DNA of 64,000 nt, from positions 47,296,243 through 47,360,242 of the forward strand of contig OZ017796.1 of NCBI GenBank assembly GCA_963969395.1. Reading direction: 5' to 3'. The notes under the pieces were generated by a model. It was not told the origin of the DNA, made no database searches, and worked only from the letters and a program-made list of their open reading frames with translations. The position numbers and the translations under genes are program-made. This document shows, in pieces, positions 34,035 through 46,000 of this stretch (position 1 is the stretch's first letter; each line of letters begins with the position of its first letter). This DNA is from Pseudoscleropodium purum. Lineage: Eukaryota; Streptophyta; Bryopsida; Hypnales; Brachytheciaceae.

Positions 34035-36247
34035 TTAGCCGGACCGTGCCTTGAAGGGAAATTGATTTCCCATCACACAGTTCACAGCTTCGAACGATGG
34101 TTTGGTGGAGAAATACGGTGGATTAAATTGTTGGAAGCTACCGAGCTTGGTGTAGACTGGCAGATTTCCGAAAGAGATCGTTGGAAGGGAAGGATACACC
34201 ATGTTGGAACCCCAGGAGGTGCTAGAGAGCTCCGACGGGAGAGACAAGGGCATGTCACGGCGCGCTATTTTGAATTCGGGCGGGGCCTCGGGGATGCCTT
34301 TGAAATCAGGAAGCGGGATGGGCAGGCCGGATTGGGCAATGGAGTCCTCTCTTGCTCTCTTGCATCCTGCTCTTTGAGAACGCGAGCCAGTGTGCTCCGC
34401 GTCGTCGGAGGAAGAATTTGAATTGTTGGAAGTAGGTGATTGCGCGTTGTTGTTCATTGTTTGGTGATCCTGACAAGCCGGGTGAGCTTTCTTGTGCGCC
34501 ACCAAGTTGCACTTGAACGCGAACTTGAGGCCGCATCTGCACTCGATCGGCTTACCGCACAGCTTCTCATGGTCGCGCACATCAACCTGCATTGTGATAA
34601 AATGTTAGAGCAGAGGACAGAGGATCTTGACATGAGGTAAGATCGGTTCATCTAGAGTGCTGGCTGATTAGAGAATGAAGCAGTGTAAAAGGCAAAAGGA
34701 ATTCAACCACTCTCCCGTTTTCATACTGGTTTTAGAAATACATTTTTGAATGTGTGTGCTTCAAGAGTAGAGCATTTCGAAACAGAATCGGAAAAACGAA
34801 GAGTTCAAAATGGAACAGAACAGATGATTATGTATTCTCGCACTCTGGCGTGTCGACCGTGCACTTACCTCGATGTAAAACTTCTTGTCGCACTTGCGGC
34901 ACCCAAATGGCTTCTCTCCTTCTGAATGCTTCCGGCCATAGTGGCGTCGCAATTCGTAGAGTCCTACGAAAGTCTCCTTGCACTTGGGACACCTCGAGGG
35001 GATTTTCTTGTTGTGGCCAGCCTTTAAGGAACTAGGCAACGCACAATCTTTGCTCGCGGCGCTTCCATCGCTGTAATGCGTCTTGTGATGCATCTTCATG
35101 GTCTGAGGGTTCTTGAAGGTTTTGTTGCAGCCTGAGTGTTGGCATTTGAACGGGCGCTTGTTTTTTATCAAGTCCACTGAGACCACCGCTGCTTCAATGT
35201 TGTCTTCTTCAGATTCCGACTTCTCGACTGCCTGTAAGCCAAGTACGAAGAAATTTTAATACAAATTAAATTTACTTCACGAAATTTGGGATAACAGAAA
35301 CATATCGGACGGAAACAGTGTTGCGAAAAAACAGAATAAACCATTTTCTTTCGTTTTCCGATCACTAGTGAAGTTATAATGTGACCGTCTTCAAAGTTTT
35401 AAGTTTTTTTGCGAAACAGCCTTTGAAAACAGATTTGAAAAGTTGGACTTGAACATGAAGATTCCATTTTCCAGTAACCTTGCTAAGAACGAGATGAGAA
35501 CTTGCGTAAATATACCTTCAGATGCACCTCGTCAGCCACGGGTTGGCTAGGAAGAGCAGTAACTCCGCCGACGGTCGCTGTAAAATCCTGGAGCTCCACC
35601 TTTGGTGTAACCACCGATTGCTGACAATGACGCAGAAATACACTTCGCAGGGTGTCCATTGAGTCTGAATGTTGAGAATGCTCTTGTTGAAATTGCTCGA
35701 GATACGCATGAGTCGTTGACGAAGTATTGTCAAGCTGCGCATTGTTATACATTTCAACAGCTTGAGAGATCTGTCCAGGCGCCACCATATTCTTCAGAGT
35801 GCTGACGAGGTTTGGGTGCATTGTGCTGATCCCCGTAGATAAAGCATTGTGCACAGAGCTACACCCGTTAATCTGAGGGAAAAACTCTTCGGAGTCGCTG
35901 CTCATCAGTGGCTGCAAGTCCGACTCGTCCGTCGAGTACACAGAGGACTCGCTGAATGACAGAGACGGAGTGTTAAAGATGCTGGAAGGCATAGTGGAGT
36001 ACAAACTATCCCAAGGGCCTCCAAAGCTGGTCGAGTTGTCGCAGTAGTTGCTGTAAAACGATGAGTTGCCTCCCATCGTCAGTGAAGATCCGAGTGTCAA
36101 AGGACCGACGTCGTTCATCGGAAGTCCTGAGAAGCTTGGCGCTTGGAAGCTTGCCGCCGTGGCTTCAGTACCATACATAGTCAAAAAGGAAGGGGTAGCT
36201 GTGACTGCCATCCTCATAAATCTTTCTTGACCGTGATGATGTTGCAA
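34035..36247 (-). CDS. C2H2 zinc-finger transcription factor (WIP/STOP1-like finger arrangement)
   Basis: Three exons join in phase 0: 36247-35516, 35231-34869 and 34586-34035, giving about 547 residues. Splice signals are clear: AAG|GTATAT, TTACAG|GCAG, GAG|GTAAGT and TGCAG|GTTG. Exon 1 encodes a Ser/Thr/Gln-rich acidic region without fingers, possibly activating. Exon 2 encodes finger 1 (FKCQHSGCNKTFKNPQTMK then MHHKTH), finger 2 (RCPKCKETFVGLYELRRHYG then RKH) and the start of finger 3 (FGCRKCDKKFYIE). Exon 3 completes finger 3 (VDVRDHEKLCGK) and holds a CRCG...H...H finger 4, then a KRARED basic patch and a Ser-rich tail. The 'C-RxHE-C' / 'CxCG' pair resembles plant WIP, STOP1 and related proteins, but the linker differs and there is no WIP motif. 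A nuclear DNA-binding regulator is a safe inference; its target is not known. Confidence 0.9.
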
Positions 36248-37640
36248 AGAATAGAGAGGCCTTCACGTAAACATGGAAGAAGTTGCTTCTTCCACGTCAG
36301 GAAGGTCTGCAAAAGAATAATGCTATGACGCAATGCTGCGAAGCATGACAAGCTAAAACTGCATATGTCTAGTAGAGACGACAGCAGTAATTTCTGGCTA
36401 CAACATTTTGATCCTATGTCGTAATCATGGAGAGCGGCTCAAGGCCAAAAGTACTACGTCCATGCAACTGGAGTGTTAAACCGTCACAGCAGAACCAGAT
36501 CTCAGACAGGTTCAGATGTGGAGGTCAAATACTAAATTGTAGTGTTACATAAGAAACGCTCTTGTGATTAAAATCACAAATGATATCACCTCTGCAAGAG
36601 AATCCTTAACAGCTACCAATAGATGTCTCAACAATGCTGGGAATTCTCTCTCGGGCGCAATCTGCATTGGTAGAATAGCAAGCTAGAAGCGGTTGATAGA
36701 AATCAGTTCACATGCGTCTGCTTCAAGAAGGAACGACTCGCAACAATTCATGAAGAAGTAACAATCACTACGCAACGTCCGGTGCCTTCCCTTCGATACC
36801 AACACCAGTCGCCGGCACTACCTGAATACTGGCACGCCTCGAAATCAAATCCTGACGCTAATGAGTGTAAAGAAGATCCCTGAAGATGACCTCATGAAGT
36901 CCGGGCACAAAGACTCTGGCAGGTGACGAATAGGTCGATGTTCAGGCCATACATCGCTGTATCCAAAATACAAAGCCTGCAATCTTTCCGGTAAGTCCTC
37001 GTCCAATCTCTCAAACCTTCGCGTCTACAGCCTATGACGCATTAGAAAATGCTGTACGTACTCTCTATGACAATGTAGGTCACTAGATCTCGATTAATCC
37101 CTCCAGAAACCACTCCTATGCTTCGATTCCAGAAGCAGCACTGAGAGGGGATCGAACTACAATGGCGGATGCAAATGCTGTAAGTTTCGGGGATTATCAA
37201 GGCAGTTTTGTGATCAGAAGCAGGGCTCATAATGGACTTGAGTCGAGAAGTTCTGCTCGCACTGTGGAATGCTGGCGGGGACAAAGATGAGCACTAAGTT
37301 AACAAAACAAGCGAGCGCTCATTCAGTAAAACACAACTGTGAAAGGATTGCTCTGGAGAAAAACGATTGTTGCAACGCGCGCCCCTGCACTCCGGCTTCA
37401 TCTTCTTTTTAAGGCCAGCCAGCGTCGAAATTCCAGGAATACTCGCGCCCACGTACTCCCAGCATGGCGTGGGAAGCACCAACAGACGAAGCCGACGAAC
37501 GCTGTCGTCGGTTGTTGCCGCCTCTGTCCGTCAAGGTTTCTAGATACATGTCGTGTACTCGGGGTACAAAATACACCCATACAGATTGTACTGGGTATTC
37601 CTTATGAGGGCTAGACCATGCCTGGAAGTCTTACCTTGGG
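36248..37640. other. 5' flank of the zinc-finger gene, moderate GC
   Basis: The base composition stays near genic values up to about 37620 and then drops sharply to AT-rich repeat-like DNA. This suggests a 1.4-kb leader and promoter region. Short frames on both strands have no recognisable domain. An untranslated first exon is possible but I cannot place its boundaries. Confidence 0.35.
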
Positions 37641-38749
37641 AAAAGCAGGAATTTTTTTATGAGTCCGGGTGATAAAATTTGAAAATTTGGAATTTACATT
37701 TGGAATTCAAGACCATGAATTAGGAACTGAAGGTTATAAAATAAAATTTAAACTATTTCATAACAAGGGACAAATTTTTATATTTTATTCTTCTAGTGAT
37801 CTAGTCTTGAATTTGGAGGTTTTGCAACCAAACTAACACAAAAACCAAATGTGGTTTGCCCTTGGCCTAAGAAGTGATTTATCCAAATGCATTTGATTTT
37901 GCATTCAAGAAGACAAGAGGAAAGATCTATTTGAATTCATAAAGCAATAATTGGTGGATAAATAGGTTGAAGTGTAAGTTGAGTTTACACTAACATCAAT
38001 TGGCTACTCTCCACATATGAGAAGTTCATTTGGAATTCTACATGGCCAAAGTAGATTATGTTTTTTTAATTTTGGGGAATATTTCTCTTTTTGACTTCCA
38101 TTTGAGGTAGGGGTGATAGAATTCTAAAGACCTAATGCCTTGAACTTTGCAACCATAGATGTTGTCTACTAGATTCAACTATGGATCCACAATTCTACAT
38201 AGAAATTTAAAAATAAATGAAGACGGCCCCAAGCTATTACCGGTATTTGTCTTGGATTTGTGTTAAGATAATACAAAATATCATTTGATACATCTCACAT
38301 TTCTTGAAGTCACATAAAATGAAATACTATTGAAATTCAAGTAGCCTTTATCTTTGGTCTTGATATAAAGCTAACTACAAGAATGAGTCAACTCCAAGGT
38401 CTTTGTGAGGTTGGCATAAATTAAAAATTTTGTTGTAATATTCTTAATCCTTTGCTAGAAGGACCTTATGACAATGTAATTATAGAATCCAAATATTAAG
38501 AAAATAATGACAAGAGGTGGTCTATAGTTTCATTAGTTTATAAGTCACACAAGTGAAAATTTCATTATGCCATACTTTATTTGGGGGATTCTAAAGTGCT
38601 TAGAGGACCCACAATCATAGGTATAAAATGTTATGATTTATTCACCCCCAAGTCTTAAATTAAAATCTATTAGATGCTAAATGACACTATTTACACTATA
38701 TACCAGTTGGCCCAAACTCCCCACTACCTTGACCAAGGGAGACTCTAAG
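37641..38749. other. AT-rich gene-free stretch
   Basis: No gene or terminal-repeat element was recognised. It is composed of AT-rich filler. Confidence 0.25.
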
Positions 38750-38965
38750 AGCATGCCCACCCATCTTGCATTTTGGATGACTTGTTAGAGAAGGTTGGCA
38801 TAGTTGGACCACCCATCATGCATTTTGAATGACTTGTTTACAAGCCCCACCCTAAAACCTCTTGCAACTGCCCAAATGAGGTGTTTTTGCCAACTAGAGT
38901 GCGGCTTGCAAACCGACTAGCAAACTAAATAAGACAAGCATTCTTTACCATTCATGGACTTCACT
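38749..38965. repeat. GAGCATnCCCACCCAT-ended repeat, partial
   Basis: It begins AAGAGCATGCCCACCCATCT, followed by TGCATTTTGGATGACTTGTT and a second TGCATTTTGAATGACTTGTT 63 bp later. The same words (GCAAG..., CTTGTTAGCAAG, ATCCATT) and the same terminus occur at 61959-62359. The right terminus is not found, so this is a broken copy. Confidence 0.55.
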
Positions 38966-40159
38966 TTTCTATTTTTAACCTATGGATTGGCCTCTTAAGA
39001 ATGAATGGGAGGGGCGCAGTGCACCACTTTGGCTTGAAAAAAGATGTAGCTACATTTTGCAAGTCGGGTGGTGATGTTCTAACACCTATGTATTTGACAA
39101 TAATTGTGTTTGTGCTAGTACATACTTTTGAAGTCGGGGTGGCATGGAGGCACGTGTCCATTTTTATATGGGGCCCACCAATGGGAAAATGAGATCCCAT
39201 TCTGTATCTGCATCCCGTACCTTATCCCAGGTAAATTGAGAGCGGGTGAATACGTCAATTTGTACACCAAGAAATACCGGTAAATGACATGTATTTCGTT
39301 CTGGAAATCTCCGTCGCTCGGATCGAAGGCGAACGTGTTCCCAGACGCCGTTCCCCGCCCTTCCGTCTTCCGTTCGCAGATTCGCGCCCGCCTCGGCCGT
39401 TCCGTTTGCGATTCCATTTCGATTCCCTCCCTCCCTCAGTCTCCGGAAAGGAAAATTTTTACCTTCGCTTCCTTCTGCTTCGGCCCGCCTGAAGGTGAAA
39501 CTCAGTCCAGTCCGTCACGAGTAGCCAGTACTACAGGTGCCTGTGACAAACGGAGCTCCGTCGCTCCCCCGCCTGCTGCTAAAGTTAGGCTTCTGTCGAT
39601 AAGTCGGAAGAGCCCTGGCAGCAAAGCACTTACTTCTTTTCCTTAATAAGTTCGCGCACTGCTTTTCCTGCATGACCTTGCCGGCCACTTGGAAGAGCGG
39701 CTAATATAAGGAGCAGCTAAATTTGAAGGCGGCCTATTTAAATCGGGGATGAAATAGTTCGTACCATGACCAGTGCACCCGCCTGCTGCTTATTACGAAA
39801 AGAAAAGGGAAAATCATGACGTGCTGGGTGTCGGGATCGATATTCCCAGCAGGTCGGGACGGAGGGGAGGGGAGGGGAGGGGAGCCTTGCGTTGGAGACG
39901 CAGCCCATCACGAACCTCCCTCCGTCACGTCTTGCATGGGCTCCACCCTCCAATTTGCTGCTGGCCGGCTGTGGTCCGAAGTGGAGGAGGCTTTGCATCC
40001 ACAGAAGCCATATCTTCACAGATTGAAGCTCTCATTGAACCGGACTCCTTTGCTTTCCAACAATGGAGTGCTTGCAGGGCCTCTTTTGGGGGGCTTTCTG
40101 TGGATGCAAAGCCAAAAGTTGGCTACGAAATGGTAACAAGTCTTGAAGTCTTTCACTAG
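38966..40159. other. CpG-rich island of about 0.9 kb with no assignable gene
   Basis: From about 39220 to 40140 the sequence becomes GC- and CpG-rich, with a G-rich tract (ggggaggggaggggagggg, about 39863-39882). Plus-strand frames at 39284-39646 and 39773-40159 exceed 115 codons but lack any motif, and overlapping minus frames are equally good. A promoter or leader region, or an exon of an untyped gene, are both possible. Confidence 0.35.
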
Positions 40160-40500
40160 AAAACATCAATTCAAAAAAAAAATTGGATGAAATCGTCAAA
40201 TTAGGGATGAAAATACAATTAGGGATGTGTGATTCGTGCTAATATGGCAAATTTCATTAAAATGGCATATGAAATCCACCACTTTTAGAATGGTTGGTCT
40301 TAACAACAAAGATGGATATAAATGTAAAACCACCAAAGTTCTAGGATGTTGACACTTTATTGAAATTTGCCATTAATGTGCTATTTTCTATCCAATATGC
40401 GGATGAATGTTGAAATTTGAAGCACCACTATAACATTTCATATCGCAACTTTGGCACCTCATAAAAAATGAAAAAAAACACCCATGATGTAGTGTAGCCG
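40160..40500 (+). repeat. Dispersed repeat (also at 17255-17430 and, inverted, 55965-56095)
   Basis: The three copies share 'ttggatgaaat', 'gtgctaat(a)tg', 'ctattttct(a)t(c/t)caatatg', 'aagcaccac' and 'aacatttcatat'. The 40160 copy carries an insertion at 40244-40373 that the others lack. The termini of the repeat itself were not determined. Confidence 0.6.
40244..40373. mobile_element. ATGGCAAATTTC-ended element, 130 bp, with an empty paralogous site
   Basis: Perfect 12-bp termini ATGGCAAATTTC and GAAATTTGCCAT are flanked by TAAT on both sides (40240-40243 and 40374-40377). The related repeat copy at 17.3 kb reads 'gtgctaatgtg' with a single TAAT, so the 4-bp duplication (or 3-bp TAA plus one base) is shown by comparison. 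It shares termini with 10435-10745. A 3-bp target such as TAA would suggest PIF/Harbinger; I leave the class open. Confidence 0.8.
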
Positions 40501-40538
40501 GTATAATACTACCCATAATACTACCCACTATTCTAGCC

Positions 40539-40799
40539 TTAACTCCTAAATGATTGAAGATTGAGTGTTTTGGGTCATAAGTGTTTTGGGTCTTTTATCA
40601 ATTTTGGGGAGACAATTGTGATTTCAATTTTTCAATTCAATAGTTGAAATTCTGCAGATAAATGTACATAAGGATTGTTTTGAATGCAAGACAAAATTTA
40701 ATCCATGATATTAACAAAGTTATGTCCAATTTAGTCTTTATGTTCTCAAAACAAGCAAATTAGTACTAAATATGGACTTCTTAGTCATTTAGAGGTTAA
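40539..40799. mobile_element. TTAA-ended (piggyBac-like) miniature element, 261 bp
   Basis: It is bounded by TTAA at 40539-40542 and 40796-40799. The left terminus CTCCTAAATGATTGAAGA and the reversed right terminus CCTCTAAATGACTAAGAA agree at most positions. The interior is AT-rich and non-coding. Its ends share the CTAAATG core with the P1 family. Confidence 0.7.
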
Positions 40800-41789
40800 A
40801 TGTGGCTAAAACAATCTTATATGGACTATGGAGAAATAGAAATGGTGGAGAAATTTCATTACAGTTTTTGGGCTTAATTGAATATTTGTAAATTATAATG
40901 CAAATGGATTATAATTACTAATTAACACACTTATTACATTTGAATTTGTATAGCACATCATTATTAATTTGTCAATGGTATTAAATTGGACACATTATGT
41001 TTAAAGAAGATAGATGCAAATAATATATTGTATATTGTTTTATTTAAGTTTTTTGGACACTTACCAATGGGTAGGTCACATCTTAAATTAATTGTTGCTC
41101 ATAAGGAGAGAGAGAAAAACTCCTTGAACAAATTAATGGTTGGTGTAAATATTGCTCACAAATACTTTGTAGGTTTTTTTATAAGACTTTGTTCTGCTAT
41201 TAATGCTTAGGTTGCTAAAAGTATTTATAGACTTGAGAAGAAGAGCTAAGTCCATTTGTATATGTGTAGCATATTATATGTTGTATTGTTTTAATAGAAT
41301 AAACTACTAGCTAAAATATACAATCTTTAATAGATTGCCGATGTCATTAGTCAAATGATAACTTTTGACCTTTTATATAATTTTTACCCTTGTAATAAGG
41401 AGATTGTTCCAAAATATACAAAACTTGGTAACAAATATTTTTGTTGTCTCATTACAACTTTATAATATATATTTTACTCAGTAGCAAGTGTAATTTTCAT
41501 TATACAACATGAAATAAGAAATTATTAAATTTACATAATCTAAATGACCACACAAAAATCTCCAATTAATATCAAGGGGTCATTGCGTGCATAAATGTCT
41601 TCATATCAAGTTGTTAAATATTTCAGGCAAAAGAATAGTGAAAAGATGTGATCATTTGTGGTTTAAAGCCTTTGAAATGCTAACATTTTCTAAAAATGTT
41701 TTTGTGACCAATTTATTGAGACACTCATCCATGCATCTATATTCCTAGGTATATAAAGTAAGAGGGGGACATACTTCTATTAAGTTAGA
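40800..41789. other. AT-rich gene-free stretch
   Basis: A 74-codon plus frame at 40986-41210 shows no known motif. Nothing else was recognised. Confidence 0.25.
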
Positions 41790-42030
41790 TTGTTTGTTTA
41801 TTTGTTATGTTGAGATCTTTGGACCGTATGTTTCCCGTTCGTGTGTTTGGTATCATTGGAAAGTCCTTGGCGAGGAGGGGTGCACGGGCTTGGTTTCGCG
41901 GCATTCCGACATAAGGTGTGAAAGTAATTGAATTTTGAAGTTTTTATAAATTGAAAAAATTGAAAAAAAAATTCTTTTGTTTTGACCATGGCAACGGCAC
42001 ACGGCACACTAGTTCTATTGGTTAGCTTAA
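41790..42030 (-). repeat. Single inverted unit of the 255-bp tandem repeat
   Basis: Read in reverse, this segment matches the units at 45066-46000: GTGCCGTTGCCATGGTCAAA, then 'tttcacacc', 'gcccgtgcacccctcctcgc', 'ggactttccaatg' and 'aacataacaaa'. It keeps more CpG dinucleotides than the tandem units, so it may be younger or less mutated. Confidence 0.6.
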
Positions 42031-42600
42031 GTATGGTTTTCATAAGGATCATCTTGAAGACATTTCAAATATACACTTGAATAGGACACTTGAATTTTTT
42101 TTTCAAGTCTAAACCTTAAATATTATAAAAAAATTCAAATTTATAATTTATATTTTTTGAAATTTTATAATTTTTATTTATCTACAAGAAACCAAAAAAT
42201 GACTCTTGACTATAATTTTGGTTCTATCTTGCACATCAATTTAGATGAACAACTTTAGGTCTTTCAACCTTCACCATTAAAAGACAACGGTCCAATCACA
42301 AAATGGCACTTAGATGATTTCTAGTGAACAAAACATGATGAAGAGTTGTGTTTTTTCATCCATTTTAAAGGATTGTTTATGTATGTTTGCACTAGTTGTT
42401 AGTCTAAACTATCTCATAGTGATATTATTGACTTCTCTACAAATAACAACATCTGCTTGAAAAAGATTACAAAAAGATTTTTTTCAATGTATTTCAGCAA
42501 TTTATACTTCCTTTTTTAAAATTTGACTTTTAGTCAAAATGAAATGAATTTACTAAATACACTCTTTACTCCTACTTCAAATTTTGAAAAAATTGAAAAA

Positions 42601-43508
42601 TTAACCCCTACAAGACCAAAATACCAAATTTATCCATGAGGGACACTAAAAGCTTCAAACAAGTTCATATCATCTCAATTCTTGGACTTGATTTTCTAAA
42701 GATTTTTTAGGAGATAGGAAAACACATCATCTGTTGGGGAATATGATTTTTATTTCAATTGTTGATCTGGAGCAAAAGTTATGCCACACTAAACTCAAAA
42801 ATCAATCCAAAAATCACAAAAAAGTCAAAAGAATTTTTTTTGAATTGTGTTTCTTGTAGAAAATACTTTTGTCTCAGTAAAAAAATTTGATTCATTCCAT
42901 TTGAACTTGTAATGAGAAATTTATAGATAGTTTAATTTTTTGAGCAATTTGAACATTTCTTTCGAAAAATAATTTATAGGATTCATTTTTTAACTCAATT
43001 TTCAAACTTCAAAAAAAGCTTCATGTGGTTTAGCTTGCTATTTACAACAATAGTAATTAGTGAGTTTCAATTCCATCTTAGAACTATTGAAGATTTAGTT
43101 CTTCCTTCTATTTTAAACCTCTTTCTGTAAAAAGATTCTAAAGAATGAAAATGAAATGCTTTTTAGTAGAAAAAAATTCATTCAAACCCTCAATTCAACT
43201 TTTGAATATAATTTATTTTTTAATTCAAAAACTATAGTGCAAAATTTTTAAGTTAAGAAGATTCAAAGTCAAACTACTTAGTCATAGAAGATGCAAGAAA
43301 AAATTGCTTTCTTCACTTTAAATGGGAGATATCTTGCAATCTATGTGGTCTAAGTTACTAAAATTTCTTCAAGACATTTGTATATTAGTCCAATGCAAGA
43401 TCCTATATTAGATATGTGAAAGAAACAAAAATTTTAAAAGTTGTATACCTTGCAATAGAAATTACAATTTTGAGTGACAAAAAAAGGTTTTGTTCTTTTG
43501 GGGATTAA
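42601..43508. mobile_element. TTAA-ended (piggyBac-like) element, P3 family, 908 bp, complete ends
   Basis: It starts TTAA then CCCCTACAAGACCAAAA and ends TTTTGTTCTTTTGGGGA then TTAA (43505-43508). The termini including TTAA agree at 17 of 21 positions as inverted repeats. The interior aligns with 10820-11490. Read in reverse, parts also resemble the P2 family (GATTCAAAGCTTTC and TAGATTGCAAGATAT words), suggesting common descent. No open frame of interest is present. Confidence 0.75.
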
Positions 43509-45065
43509 ACAATTATATTTATAGCTATTTAACTTTGGACCTATAACTATAGTATACCAATTTCTTAATTCTAGAATGACAAGTAAATTTGGATTATACC
43601 ATCATGTTTCAAAATAAAATATACCCTCATGGTTAAAATTCCAGAATTCTCCAAACATATCTTGTATTTCATAAGAATTTTTTTCACTCACTTGAAAAAA
43701 TTACTGTAATTTCAAATTTTCACCCCAAAAAAATTGAAAATTTCATAGCTTATAGAAAATATGTAATTCCATCTCTACAAAATAAAAACATAATAATTTC
43801 CACTCAAACTTAGTGGCAAAAAATAGAGCACGCAAAGCAAGAGATAAGTTGATGTTGTTCACATGGTCATAGGCTCTATCCTTTCAAAGATTAGTAATCT
43901 ACACTTAAGTAGTGAAATTAGGTTGCCTTTGCTTGCAGCTTACCCCAAGAAAGTTACTTTAGAGGTGAATGATCAAAGTCAACAAATACTTCAATCTACA
44001 GATATTTCCATCTGTGGCCATGGAGGTTCATGAATCCCAATTACAACAAGGCCTAATTTAGAACTAGTGCATTCTCGTACAATAACAGTAAACATTCACA
44101 TATTATAATGTCCAATGTCATGAAATTAGCGTGGAATTGCAACCTAGCTAATAATTTCAGTATAATTTCGTCTCCATGGACTGCCGACACTCGCATGGGA
44201 TTCGATCGATCGATCGATCCGTGCTGCACTGGGTCTGAGTCACGAGGTGATCGAGCGCTCTGTCTTTTCCTGCGTCGCAGTCCGCGGGAGCTCTAGCACT
44301 GCAACTGCACGAGGAGCGTTTCCTTTCATTGGCTTCTCCACGCAGGTGCAACACTGCAACCTCGTGTGACTTCTCGTAAACCGTTCACGCATGACCAGGA
44401 CGGAACTCCAGCTCGCTCGCTCGCTCTCTCTCTCTCGAACTTATCGATCTATCTACAGTTTGTTTGTTGCTACAGTTTGGGCGCGAAATTAAAATAGTAT
44501 TAATGATGCGCGCGGAGGTTTGTCCGATCCTTTTGCTGAATAGGGTACCAGCTAGCCTGCCTAGCTTGGGATTGTTGGGAAGGAGAAAAAAGAATGTCGC
44601 CTGCAACCCAACCTTTTGTTCCTAACCAGCATTGATAGAGAGATCATGCTGGAGAGGTGAGACAGTTGCCTGTGGTCCCAAGTCCCAACAGAGCAGAGCT
44701 CGATCGCATTCAAGGCCTTCCTATCGTCCCTGCCTCCCTGCCTAGCTTGGCCTCACTCATTGAAGGAATATGCTGCTTTTCCATTAATACTCGAATGGGC
44801 AAGAGTTAATTTAGCAATGATTGGTGGGTGGAGACTCATGACTGGAGAGGCTTGCAATGGAAGGAGGCATTCGTCGTTTCGAGACTCTCCACTCCGGCTA
44901 CATTCTTGCGTCCCAGAGGGATCCATTTAATTTTAGGTTGTTTAATCTGCAAGAGAGAATCGACATCCAATGGGTGGAGGAGGAGGGATTTTTTTGACGG
45001 TGTTGTTGGTAGGAGCCAGTGAAAAAAAAGATGAAATATGTGGGAAAGGTAAATTTTGTTATTTG
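43509..45065. other. AT-rich stretch then a GC-richer island with microsatellites
   Basis: The segment 44150-45020 is GC-richer, with (GATC)n at 44202-44219 and (GCTC)n/(CT)n at 44411-44436. Several short frames overlap on both strands with no domain. It could be a gene-flanking region, but no exon can be supported. Confidence 0.35.
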
Positions 45066-46000
45066 AATAATGTGCCATGTGTCATTGTGTCATTGACGCA
45101 ACCAAAATAAAAGATAAAGTAATCTTTTAATTTATATAAAAAATTAGAAAATTCATCATATTCACAGTGTATGTCCCAACACCATAAAACAAAGCATATG
45201 CACCCCTCTTTGCCAAGGGCTTTCCGACCATACTAAAAATACAATTATGGGATGCATAATCAAAGAGATTTCATTGTAACAAACTAACAAAATAAAACAA
45301 ACAACCTAACTGAAGGTATTGACTAGCGTACCTTGTGCCATTGCCATGATCAAAATAAAAGTAAAAATAAAATTTTAATTTAAAAAAAGACAAAAATAAC
45401 TCAAAAATCAATAATTTCCACATTGTCCAAATGTCACAAATCAAAGCTTGTGCACCCTCTCTCTCAGATAACTTTCTAATGGTACCAAAAACACAACTAA
45501 AGGTCTCACAATTCAAGAGAGGGTTCACCATAACAAACAAAATAAAACGAACCACCTAAGTTAAGATATGGAGTAATGTACCTTATGTTGTTGCTATAGT
45601 CAAAGTCAAAATCAAAGTAATTTTTTAATTTTTAATTCAAAAATAACTTAAATTCCATAACTTTCACACCATAAGTCAAAATACAACAAAGCAAAGCCCA
45701 TGCACCTTTCCTCATTGAGATTTTTATGATGGCACCAAAAATGAGAGTTATGAGACTAAGAGACCTATAGTCCAAAAGATCCATAATTTAGGATAATTTA
45801 AGATCCAAATTCCCCTCAAAATCCATAATATGCCCCACGTTGTTGCCATGGTTAAAATAAAAGTCATATTTTAATTTTCTTAATTCTTAAGAACTTCAAA
45901 TTTTAATAACTTTCACTTAATACCACAAAACAAAGTCAACTCTCAAATTTGGCTATAACTTTTAGTTGGAGTCTCAAAATTGGAACCAATTAGGTTGAAA
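45066..46000 (+). repeat. Diverged tandem array, about four units of 250-262 bp
   Basis: A recognisable unit start, '(c)ttgtgccattgccatgatca' followed by 'aaataaaagt', recurs near 45068, 45330, 45580 and 45833. Within each unit follow 'ttttaatt', 'cttt/ccacac', 'caaagc(c)(a/t)(a/t)tgcacc', '(g)tttcta/cgatgg(t)acc' and 'aacaaa(c/a)aaaataaaac' in the same order. Units have diverged by substitutions and small gaps. A lone inverted unit is at 41790-42030. Confidence 0.7.
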
